From assembly GCA_030248195.1 (NCBI GenBank), contig JASAND010016262.1, positions 1 to 64,000 on the forward strand: 64,000 nt of DNA, in the 5' to 3' direction. The DNA is from Trissonchulus latispiculum (taxonomy: Eukaryota > Nematoda > Enoplea > Enoplida > Ironidae). The notes under the pieces were generated by a model, which saw only the letters and a list, made by a program, of their open reading frames with translations, searched no databases and had not been told where the DNA came from. A program made the translations under genes and the position numbers. Below are positions 45,048-57,500 of this stretch, piece after piece; position 1 is the stretch's first letter, and each line of letters begins with the position of its first letter.

Positions 45048-45731
45048 CGTTGTGACAAATCACGTTATCATAGTACTAAACTGCAAAGCTCTCGAAAGTC
45101 TCCGTCCCCAGCATAAGCCCACCGAAACTTTCTTGTTAAAGGTCCCCGTGAGTTTTCTTTGGGCTAGCAATAAGGGATCAATGATACGTGATTTCAGGCG
45201 TATCCATCGTAAGTTCAGACTATGTTTACCAAGACTACCTAATCGCTTCAAGCCAATTTAATGACAAACAAATTACTCGTTGTGCAAGACAAACAACACT
45301 TTCTAATAACTACCTATCAATTCAAACGTATTGTATGTAAAAGTCTAGAGTAAGTTCGATTCACACTCGCGCACAAGCAGGAGCCTAAGCGCAAACCGGT
45401 TCACAACTATGCAAACGTAGTTTTCAGTAGGCGATTAGCTGGCATTTTTAGCCACTCATAGAGTGACCCTTGAAATGCTGCATTGTTGGGTACGGATAAA
45501 AGGACAGAAAACGTGACCGAGCCCAAGCCAGACTGACATGATTACAGAAGGTGAAGCACAACGAACGAAGAGGACTGTGCACTAGTGCGAAACGGACTTT
45601 CTTTCTTGTTCAGTGTTGGAATATGATTTTAGGGAATTCTGTTAGCTAGAAAAATATCTTCAAAGTTCAAAATCTAGAATCTAAAATCAGTTCAAAATCA
45701 AAAATCATTTAACGGACGCCCGCGGCTGTTC
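45048..45731. other. 3' flank of CCDC40
   Basis: It presumably contains the CCDC40 3' UTR on the minus strand, but no AATAAA is evident close to the stop. A diverged retroposon fragment lies at 45490-45540. No ORF of interest. Confidence 0.5.
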
Positions 45732-47047
45732 TCAATAAGCTTGCAATAGGCAGTTGACTTGTTGCAGTTGATGCAAAGCTTCTTGGCTGAGATCGGGATG
45801 ATTCTTGAGCTCAGAGCATAAACTGGTTAAATCCGCTTTTCGCTGCTTTTCTTTCTGAACGGCTTTTTCCAGTTCTTCCGCGGAACCACATTGTGGCAAA
45901 TATTGCCCCTTTTTCATGTCCTGCAGAAACGATAGCTTCTTCTTTTCTGTGGCAATTAGGGTTGAATTCTAAACAAAATGCAATACAAAAACCACTCAAA
46001 AATCCAACGAAAAGTCCCTACCAAAACCATCTGAAAAATTAGGATCGAACTCACAACCTTCCGTTAATGCTTTGCCTAGACACCGAAGTCTTTGAAGCAC
46101 AATGACCAAATTAGATGTGAAATTGAAACCCAAAGTTGTAGTGACGGACGATTACTTTGATCATGAAATTCTTGGTATTTACTTGTACAAAGCAATGCTA
46201 ATTAAAATCTAATAAAAAAAGATTTGTCAATGAAGACAAATGTGCCGTGCATTTCGTTAAACAAAGAACAGCATGGAAATTTCCCCCAAAATTTCAAAAT
46301 AGCAAATTATAAGTCGGACTTTCAGTTTCTATTTAATTAGGTGCTGATAAGGTACCTTAAACTGATGCGACTTTAGATAGGCCAGTTTGCTGTCAAGGAC
46401 TTGCTCCTTTTGCTGCAATTCCCACATGTCCACTTGTTCATCTTCGATGGCCGCTTGAAGATTGTCGCACTGCTTTCGATTCGATTCACTTTCAGAGTCG
46501 CAAATGTCCAAATCCTGGAAAAGTGTGATAATTAAATGACTCTAATAACCTCATAACTATTTAACCATAGCAGATTGATTTCGAGAAAATTATGTAAACG
46601 CAGGCTAGCAGGCGGATCCACAAAGAATTCAAGGCATTCATCTGCGCTCACAGCGCCCATTGGCTCTCTTCTGTGTCGGACTAAAGTTTTGTTTTAGCGA
46701 CTGTAAAGCAAGCGTTTTTCATATTTCTCTAACATTGATTCCAGATATTTTCAATAGTCAGATAAGATTCAACGTCACTATGCATGCTCTTCTATTGGCA
46801 GAGTGAGTATTTGCAGTTCTGAACCTACCCGCAAATTGAAATTCCACTAGAACTCTGAGTCCAGGAATCTAAATACAAAATCCGTCACTTAACTGACCTT
46901 CCTGGTTTGTTTAATTCGTCTCCGCAGATCCACAAGACTTTGTTCCAACTTTGCCTGGGTCCACTGACTTGGCTTCTTCGACAGGGCGCTGAGGGAGCTC
47001 CCTTTGTGCAGTAGCAGATCTCGCTTTGCCACAGCCTTTTCCATGTC
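45732..47047 (-). CDS. CCDC40: CCDC40 exons 19-21: conserved C-terminal helices
   Basis: Exons 46898-47047, 46356-46514 and 45732-45968 all have phase-0 boundaries. They encode DMEKAVAKRDLLLHKG...LRRRIKQTRK, then a helix rich in Glu and Gln, then NSTLIATEKKKLSFLQDMKKGQYL and a final QEALHQLQQVN helix ending LLQAY-stop. The order and the LQ(A/D)(V/M)K(E/K)G(R/Q)Y signature match vertebrate CCDC40. Confidence 0.92.
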
Positions 47048-48477
47048 CTTAAAGTTTAAATAAAAACTTTAAAACCAATAAAATTTAAAATTTAAAACCA
47101 ATAAAATTTAAAATTTAAAACCAATAAAATCTTAAATCACCAAAAATGACGCAATTTAATATATTGTTGGAACGAAAGCAACTCCAATTTTTTGCTTACA
47201 CACCCTTGTTTACTTTATAAGCTACACACTCAAATGTGGTGATACTAGTTAGTTAGATAACCACGGAATAATTTTTTACCGTTGGCTATCAGTGCCTAGC
47301 TAACCGGATACCTTGTACGTACGCTAGACGTTTTATCTAGAATGATGACCCACTGCGGAGAAGTGACCAGCTCTTTAAGGCCGAGGTCTTACGCAGACGC
47401 ATCTCCTGAAGGACTGAAGCAGGCTTGAGCTAAGTCTCCCAGCAAATCACTGATATCAAACTTTTTACAGCCACCGCACCCCGATGGAACTCCGGTTAGG
47501 GGTAGTGCCAACTTTGGAGTCAGAACGTATGCATTTTTGGAAACGAGGGATGCTGACACTGAATAATTGCCATAGCTATTACCCGAGGTGTTCTACTAAA
47601 TCGTAGTTGAGGTTCTGGTGTAGCTCCTTCACCTGACAGGCGGCCTGATCCACTTACAGCACAGTAAGCAACGATTACGCTATCAGAGTGTCCGATTGAC
47701 ATCAAGCTTAGTGTTAGTGTTGACAACATTATGCATTTTTACCCTAGTAAGCATTTCCAGCTGTTTCTGTAGCTGACTCTGTCTCAGCTCCAATCTCCTG
47801 ATATTCCCTTTAGTTTGAGTCAATTCTTCGTTCAGAGATTGTTCATTCTCAGCCGACTGCGATTCTTTAGCCTGAACAATCTGTTCCTCCCAAACTTTGG
47901 CTTCTTTTCTGTAAAACATTAACAACTATTAATAATCGATAATCAAAACATTAACTGAAGGAAACATTAGTAAGCAGCCAAACGTTGATCACGCTGTGAA
48001 CCTCGCTGCTCACAGTTTATAAACATTCAGGAAGCCGTGTTTTCAACAACAGCTATTTTCAACAACAGGGGGCACCAAGTGCAGAAATTTCAGTTGTTGC
48101 ATGCAAGCTATATCCCAGCTATATATAAGCTTCATGGAAACATGAACCTATAAAAATGCACACAAAAACTCAAGATCAAGTGAAACAACCTACTCGCAGT
48201 CAGAAATTTTCTGGTTGACTCGCTGTCGTTCAGCGTCAATGGCAGAAACTTTGGCCTCCAATTGAGCACATTCCTCCTCCGACTTCTGTCAAAGCAAAAA
48301 GTTCTTATATAAACTTAAAGTATTAGCTTGGTAGGATAACGAATACGAAACTGTTTTATTGGACCCAGCTTGGGTCTTCACTTGTCGGAAATTTTGGGAC
48401 TTCATTAATTAAATAAATACTTTTAGTTGTTAATCACCCACCTAATTTGTACAGAGATAAAATTATTACTTATTCAA

Positions 48478-48557
<80 letters not shown>

Positions 48558-51500
48558 ATTACCACTAAATCCTTACTTTTAAATTTTCCATTAAGCGTTG
48601 GTGCATGGAATTGTTGGCATCGATAACTTGGTGACGATCTCCCCATCGTTTAGCCAACAGATCATTCAGTCGACGGGTCTGATTTTGCAGATGTTTGAGA
48701 GTCTTCTGTAAAGTTTCTACACTGCTATGCTCCTGATTAATTTCATCTGAAATTTAAGCTATGGGTTTATCACAATGTACTGCAATGCCGCTTCAAGAAG
48801 TCAATTTTCCTCCTGGTCTGCTTAGTTCTATGATTGTAACTCATTCGAAACATCTCGTTGACCTATCCACTAGCTTGCATTTTGAAGCGTACCCCTACTT
48901 TTCTACATTGTGAAATTGTAATTCCACTCATTACTTCGAACTCGTAAAGTAGATGGAATCAGCAAATAGTCACTGATCAATTAGCGAACCGACTAAATCA
49001 CTAAATCACTATGCTGGCTGTCCCTGTTTTGACGCCATGAACAAATTATTTCAAACGTTTCTGCCGTTATAGGATGTAGCGCTTTTCTCTTCAAAACAGT
49101 CTGTGCTAACTTCTCCACAGATTCCGACAATTTGCTTTATCATGGATTTACCACTATGGAGTAATTGCGTTAATACAGCCACTTATATTTAAGCAGTCAA
49201 TTATTATTTAATTATTTTAAGCTGAGTTTTGATTTTGACAAATTTAATGCATGATCGGAGCTACCTTGAAGACGTAATTTTCTCTGTTCATAACTGACCA
49301 CATCCTTTTGCATGTCTGCAATTTCAGCTTCTACCTCGTAATTATGCTCTGTGAGCTGAAGAATCTAAAATACAAAGGTGATTGGTTACGTCCAAGCGTT
49401 TTGGCTCAGCCGAACTAGAAAACATCACGTTAAAGACAGTACTGTATTGTAGGTAAAAGTGCTGTTGTTGTGCTAAAGACGGTTATATATGCAGAAACGA
49501 ATGGCCATTATTTCCCCTTATTTTTGGTTCATTGATAGAGCTTAATATTATCCCGAGTAACCAGAGAAAATAAAACTACTTTTCGGGCAGAGAGTTAAAG
49601 AGTTAAAGCAGTTGAACAGTTCATCCCGTGATATAAATTAAGTATATATAGCATTGATTTTGTTATATATTACTTGTTCTTGAACTTTAACCCATTCCGC
49701 TTGTAGGTCGTTCATTTTAGCATCCAATTGACTGATTTCTTTTTTCGCTGCTGCTTGTTGCAACTCTTTTAGCTAGAAATTGAAATACACTTTAATATTA
49801 ATGTTGAGTGATGAGTGATCGTTGAGTGGTTTCGATCTATAACATTATAAAAATATTACTGAAGAGAGCATGAAGAAGTGCACTCTTCAAAATCATCTCC
49901 ATGTCATTTTCAGAAAACTTAAGCTAAATTAATAAAATTTATTTTGAACACTTAACGCTACCTTTTGTTTCTGTTCTATGGATTCGGCAGGAATCTTGTT
50001 CTGATGTTGACTCTCCTTTTGCTTTAACTGAATCGCCTTCGCACGCTTTTTTGCAGTTTCTAATTCCTTTTCCAAATTCTCCACTGCAACAGTCTTCTGG
50101 TGAACCTAAACAGATTAACGGAAAACCAAATATATGTCAGCAAGATACGAAATAATTCAAAATAATAAATAAGATAATAAGATAAAATATTATAACTAAG
50201 AAGACAACTGAAAATCCCTGTTAGCTCAAGGTACTTGGTCTGCAGGTGGTACCAGTCCAGATTTCTGCAGGCTCACTCACCGTATCTCGGCATGCTGCAA
50301 TTCGAAGACGCAACAAACAACGAAATACTTCTTACAGTGATGTGTCTGCTGCTATACTGTTTTAAGCCTCAACACTACCGCGAATGAGCGCACTTCCGTT
50401 TGCGGACCGGATACCTAATATTTGTGAGTCACTAAGTCCAATTTGTGCGGGTAGTCAGCCGTTAGCGTGCAGATCATGTCCCCAGCCTGATAACTAAGAG
50501 TGTATTGCCTGTTACACTTTTGTTATTATACCTTTGTTATTATACCTTATATACTCTTGATAATATTGCCACAATGCAACAGAAAGTGAATATTGATTAC
50601 TTAGTTTAACTAAGTTTAACTAACTAATTAAAGCAATACTTTCCTGTGAAACTGAGCTCGAAATGGACTTAAACGCAATTACCGCAGACAAGAACTGCGT
50701 AATCCAACATGAATATTACTAAGCATTTATCCTGCAAAGCGTACCGATACTTTTGCGCTTGCCACTAATCTACTAAGGTATATTAAGAATCATAAGATGA
50801 CTGCTTAATAAGCTCATTCACGTTCAGCTAAGGTTCTCACTTAATTACTTCATTTTTAACTTGATCATGCGCCTTTTCTTGTAATCGAAGATTTGTTTCA
50901 GCTTCTCTGTATCGCTCATCCTGTTGCCGAAGTTGCTGTTCCAGAGAAGCACATTCTTCTTCCTGCAAAGCGTAAACTTAGTAACAGAGAATAACATATT
51001 CTCGCTAACAGAGAATAACATATTCTCTGCTAACAGAGAATAGGAATTTGAGTTTTTACTCCTGGTCCTAGTTATGATCTACATAAACCTGATTAATGAA
51101 TGCTCGCTGTCTGTTCATATTCTCAGGGCCTTTTCGCGAATGGGTAGAGTAGAGTAGAGTAAAGCAGAGTAGAGCTAAAATTAATTCTTTTAACCCTTTT
51201 CACGAATGCGCAGGGTTAAATTTAACTGTGCTTGTTTTTAACTCTTTTAACTCTGAAGTGTTAAAAATCAAAGAGTTACACGAGTTAAAACTGGCAGAGT
51301 TAAGATTAACTCTGTGCATTCGCGAAAAGGGTTAAAAGAGTTAAGACCGGGGGAGTTAAAATTAACTCTCTGCATACGTGAAATGAGTTAAAATAACTAG
51401 TTTTTTCAACTTTTCAACATTTGAGAACATTTAAAAAGAAACTTACCAACGTTTTGGAAATTTTAAAATAAAATAACATATAAGACAAGAAAAGAAGATG

Positions 51501-54500
51501 TATTCACTAATTTCATTAGTGAACATTGATTACATCTTCAAATGACATCAAATTAATTAACTAATTTAAATAGAAAAATGTTTGTTTCCTAAAATTCAGT
51601 AGATATTTCAAACTTGACTTGAAATGGTAGCCGTTAATATCATAGTTAGGATAAGAATTGATCCTGTAATTCTGTGGAGTATTCCCAGTTGGAGCTAAGT
51701 TCGCGTAACATTTTGAATATATAGATGTCCTTTCAAAAGTTTAAAGGTTCAAATCTTTTAAAGTTTACAGTACTGTTTATGTCGAAATTAGCCCGTTAAT
51801 TAGTCCATTTAAATTGAGATTACGGTTGGTTGTAGTGTTTCGTTGATTCAGCTTTTCATATGGCCAGCAGCTCACATACTTCAAATTGGGATTCATAAAG
51901 GGTTATCTAATAACTGTGAAAAAATAATTAATAATTCAGTAGAATATTGGCAAATGCTTAAGGTGCTGGTATCCTTTTGTGCAGTGCTTTTGTGGTGATT
52001 TTTTCGAAACGCTATAACTTTCGCAAATTTGGGAGTTGGAAAGAGCTTTATACATCGTTTTAAACTTTGTAATCTGTACATTAACATGAACTTACGAAAC
52101 TAGCAAAATTGGCAAAAAATAGCAAAAAACTTCCGACATGCTGACATCTGACAGACTGAATATAGACCAAAAGTTTTGGAACATCGATTTCTCAAAACTG
52201 TAGAATCGTCCAAATTTTTTTCTTGTGCCATGGTATGAAGGACATGTGGGCCGAGGGACATTTTTTGGATTTGGCTCGACAAGTCTCAGTACTCCAGAAA
52301 ATCCGGCAAATGCGCGATGACACGAAATTTCGCAACTTTCTATTCAGTTTTCTCACAACTGGAGATGTTTTAGCTCAAACCAAGAAAAATTTCCCTCCGC
52401 AATAGGGCGAATTTTCATTCAGCCAAAAATCACGCGAATCCATTGGGCAGTTTTTGAGAAATCAATGTTCAAAACAAAATAATCGCAATTTTGCCAAAAT
52501 GGTTTTTCGGCGAATTCCCTAGCTTGAAGCAACGAACTCCAGCGAATATGTATTGATAAAATGCGCAATTAGACGGTGTATCGATTGAGTATAAATAAGC
52601 CGAAATTGCCTGTGTGATTTGGCAGTAATTTTGAAAAAACTGATTTCGTCAAAAATGGCCATTTTTGACCCCAAAAATCGTTTTTGGCTTATACTGCCTT
52701 AACCACTAGAGGTAGCTCTAAAGTTGTAAAAGCAAAAATGCTCATTTTGGTGCCCTCTTTCCAGCCATAACAACCAATCCGGTGTAGCGACTATGTACTG
52801 AGAGAATAAGGCCAAAAACCAAAACATTCTTATCTTTAAACCTAAAAATCCGGGACTGGTTCCAAAATGTTAAAGAGCACGAAAATAATGTATTTGGAAA
52901 GTTTTATCCACTTTCATGAAGAATTGAAGCTTGTAGGGTCGAATTTACACAAAGCGATGCCAGCACCTTAAGTAATATTGAAGCATTATGAACTATCCAA
53001 TGAAATTATATGTTGCACTTTCATTGGTTGGATTATCTTCTCATGTTTAAAGCTTTATTACTCGCGCAAAATATGGCAATAACAATGTAAAGCATAGAAG
53101 ATTTTTTAACTCGTTTAACCCGCTTGCTGAGGGTGCGGGTTAAAGTTCAATGTAAAATATCGTGAGCGAGTTAAAAGAGTTAAATTTAACCCATTCATGA
53201 AAAGGGTAGAGAAATTTAACTCTGCAACTTTTTAACTATGTGTTATTCACGAAAAGAGTAGAGTTAAAAGAGTTAATTTTTAACTCTTTTCGCGAATGAC
53301 CGAAGGGTTATAAATTTTAACTCTGCTTAACTTGGCGAGTTAAATTTAACTCGTTTAACCCATTTGCGAAAAGGATTGAGTTAATTTTAACTGGTTTAAC
53401 CCATTCGCGAAAAGGTCCTCAGTAAGCACATTTTCTTAAGAATAAATATCCTTATTTTCCTACACTACGACCTACCAACGCAGCATTTTCATCCCTGATT
53501 TTTCGAATCTGAGATTTGATTCCGTCAACCTTTTTATTTCCTTTATCTCTGGTCAATAGTCTCTCGTAAGCAACATCCTCCGCAGCTGCTATTTCCAACT
53601 GCAAATTTCTCAGCTTTGTCAGTTCCAAACTATATGTTGATTCTAACTGTTGTTTAGACTAAAACAAACCGTATTTTTAAATAAAAACTGTCACGTCGTT
53701 TTTTGAAAAGTTTCAAACGTTTAACAAACAATCACTGTTCTATCCTGCATGTAACTAATTAAACCAACATCATATCAAGCACATCTATTCACTCACAGTA
53801 GAGTCCTGATAAACAACAATATACTTAACAATATACTTGGAAATAAAAATTACCGTTTTAATCTTAAATTCTCTCTGGTGATAATAAGCAATGGCTATCT
53901 TTCGTATAAGCTCGAATTTTGAAACCGCTTACTTTGTGAGATTTCTGAAGCTGTAGTTGGTTGTCAGCCGTCGCTTTTTGCATTTCTTTGATTTCCTTTT
54001 CCAGTTCTTCTACTTCTGCCTTTCTAGTTGTCAATTTCGTCTGTTCCTTTTTAATCTAAAACGTTTCAGACTTAAAGACTGGCAGCATACCAGCTTCAGC
54101 ATTTCTCAAATTGAGTAGACATCTTACAATAGAACATTTGCTTGGCTAAACCGGTATCAAGTTAGCACTGACAAAACATTTAAAACCTTAAATTAAGTTT
54201 GGGAACGAATTCCAACTTAAGCTTGGTTCGATTGTGCCTGGGTGGCTCAATCATCGGTAGAGCGTTGGCCTAGACAGCCAAAGGTTGTGGGTTCGATCCC
54301 CACCTCAGGTCCGATTTTTTCGGGTCGGAGGTGCTGTAGTGACAATCTTACTTTCGTTTGTTCTTTCATAAGTTATACTCATTAAGTTATACTTTTGAAA
54401 TCTTTTGAAATCTAAATTTGTTGTAATTATTTTATATACTTCTTTTTCTAACAAAGCATGACGACGAATAAGATTTTCATCTTCAGCTGAAACGGCGGAA

Positions 54501-57500
54501 TTTTTTGTTAGTGCAGTTAGTTCCTTTTGTAAGCCAGTAAGAACGTCCGTTTGTGACCTAAACCAACACGTCAAATATTAGAATTACAATAGAACGGGCA
54601 TAACGGTCAAAGTGACTACCTCATATAAACTTGCCAATCGACCATCTTCTTAATTAAACTTAACTTTTTTCGTGCTCTTTAACATTCTGGAATGATCGTT
54701 AAATTTTTAATAAAAAGAAATTGTTTTCAGCTTTTCACGGCACCACCCGTCAGTTAGTCACCGTTGTTGTGGCTGGAAAGAGGACATAGCAATTAATCCA
54801 ATTTAGCTATTTCTAATGATTATTAAATCAATATAGCCAGACACGACTTCAGTGGTCAATTTTGAGAGAATTTTTTTATTTGAAATTATATTTGACTACA
54901 TTTGACCGACGCTAATTAGTTTAATAGCTGTGTTGTTTTAAATTATTAAGTTAGAGATTTGGCCGAAAAATCATTTTAGCCGAAGTATTTTTATTTTGTT
55001 TTGGACAGTGAGACTTCAGAAATACAAAAAAACCCGCAAATTGTTGGCAGGATGAAAATTCGCGTCTGCATCTGTTTTTTGTAACCACGACAAATTCAAT
55101 GCGGAGTTCCGAAATTTCGCATTAGAGCGTAAAAAAGACCATCGACTCAAAAGTTTCTATGCCGCAGACCAAAAAACTGTGGCGGATTCTGCAATTTCTA
55201 AAGAATCTATGCTTAAAGATTGACGGTCTATATTTAAATGGCGTATCAGAAAAGTATGCTTTGCTAGCTCGAATTGGTGAGGTAATGTGCTGGTAATGTG
55301 AGGTAATGTGTTGTACACCGGCCATGTCTAGACCGGCTGGCCGGCGGCCGCAGGCTGAGAACAGCCAGACACTGGCGGACCGACCAGTGACCGTTTCTGC
55401 AGCTTATCGGCTTAAGGTGGTGATTCCCTTTGGTCACATAAAGTTTGCACCATTATAACTCATTCATTACTTGGAGTTAAGAAGCCATTTTTATATCAAA
55501 ATGTAGCTTGACATTTTCTCTTTTTAATGAGTACAATGAATCTAAGTTTGGCTTTCCAAAATGTTTTTCCTGTATTTTAGAAGAAGTATAATTTTTCAGA
55601 TTTTTTGCAGGCTGAAGTAGATTTTTTCGCAGGACATCGGTTAGAGCATTCGATACTTCTACCAAATAGCTGGGGACCCTTTTTTAGTTATTGTGATATC
55701 GCTCTTCGTTACGGAGAAATAAACTAAAATGTCTGCGCAACCTGGATTTTGCCTACTTTTCACTACTTTGGCAAGCCACTACTTCAGTTAGAAAGCAGCT
55801 ATCGGGGCAACTAAAAAAGGGTCCCGGGGTATTTTTGTGTAGAACACATCTGCTAAGTGGCAACTCTCTAGCTTGCATACTAAATTTGCACAATCGCTGG
55901 AAAAAAATTTGGTCGTGTTTTTGCAAAAACTACATTTTTTGTGATAGCAGCCTAAGGGATAGCAATTGTACGATGGTCATGCCTCCGATAATTGGCCTCT
56001 GTGAGACCTTTAAATTGACACCCTTAGTTAAATTTTACGGCTTTCGTAGCTCAAGAAGTAGTGGATTATTTGATTTCTGCAGAAAGGACAAGTTTTTGAC
56101 GCCAAAATAAGAAAATTGGCTATATCTCACGATAGGGAAAAGCTAGAAATTTCCTTCCAAAAGCAAAATTGTAGAGTTTAACGAGTTCTTTCGAATGGAT
56201 GTAGTCATAGCCATGCAGCTGCTGCCAAACTTTCAGAAATTGGCAAAAACCGCCCTGAACGCTAATGTTGAATTTTTGAAGCGCGATTGCGCAGAGGGTG
56301 TTAGAACGCTAAAACAACTTATTTTGGAAAGTTTCGTTGAATTTCATCCTGGTTTACGCCGTCAATCAACAATATGTGCCCAAAAGGAATCACCACCTTA
56401 TGGTGCTGGTTTCCTGTCGGATATTTTTGACTCCTACGACTTTAATGCTTTACGTAAATGGCTAAAACTTACGAAATAACCTATTTCCGTGCTCTTTAAC
56501 ATTCTGGGACCAGTCCCGTATTTTTAGGCCAAAACATAAGAAAGTTTTGGCTTTTTGCCTTAGGCTCCCGGTAGGTAGGCAAGACAACGGGTTTGGTTGT
56601 CATGGCTGGAAAGAGGACACGAAAATGAACATTTTTGCTTTTACAACCTTTGAGCTATCTCCAGTGGTTAAGTCAGTATAAGCAAAAAACTGTTTTGAAG
56701 GTAAAAAAATGGCCATTTGTGACGAAATCTGTTTTTTCAAAATTACTGCCACACGTTAAGGACAAAGTTGGCTTATTTATACTCAATCGATACATCGTTC
56801 AAATGCACATTTCATGAATGCCTATTAGCCGGACTTTATTGCTTTAAGCTAGAGATTTGGCCGAAAAACCATTTTGGCAAAACTGCGATTATTTGGTTTC
56901 CAACATCGACTTCTCAAAAACTACTCGACGGATTCCGGAGATTTTCGGCAGTATTGAAATTCGCCCTTCTGCGGAGGGACGTTTTTCTTGGTTTGGGCTA
57001 AAACATACCGAGTAGTAAGAAAACTCAATGCGAAGCTGCGAAATTTCGTGTTATCGGGCATTTGGCCGATTTTCTCGACCGTTAACACCTGCTGAGCCAA
57101 ATCCAAAAAACGTCCCTCGGCCCATATGTCCGTCATATAGTGGCACATAAAGAAGTTTTGGTCGATTCTTCAGTTTTGAGAAATCGATGTTCAAAAATGT
57201 TTTGTCTATATTCATCCTGTTAGATGTCAGCATGTCAGAAAACTTCGGTTACTTTTATGCTAATTTTGCCAGTTTCGTAAACCCATGTAAATGTCCAGAT
57301 AATAAGCATTAAAACGATGTATAAAGCTCCTTCCAACTCCCCAAATTGCGAAAGTTATTGCGTTTTAAAAATCACCACAAAAGCACTGCACAAAAGGATA
57401 CCACCACCGTAAGCTTGCTAAAATCTGCCTTGAAAACTATAAAGCATCTTAATTTTTATTTGTATTTTGGATAGCCTGCGGAAAGTGGCACCGGCCGGTC

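Noticed and set aside
44498..45055. 185-codon open frame
   Set aside because: It lies entirely inside a foldback element and encodes Pro/Gly/Thr repeats from the CCAAACGGGG motif.
50835..50848. Alternative donor GTGAG for CCDC40 exon 12
   Set aside because: Using it breaks the frame into exon 13; the donor GAA|GTAATT at 50848/50849 keeps phase 0.
54236..54310. Functional tRNA-Ser(AGA) gene
   Set aside because: The cloverleaf lacks the long variable arm of tRNA-Ser, has G-U pairs in the acceptor, and is followed by a shared SINE tail.
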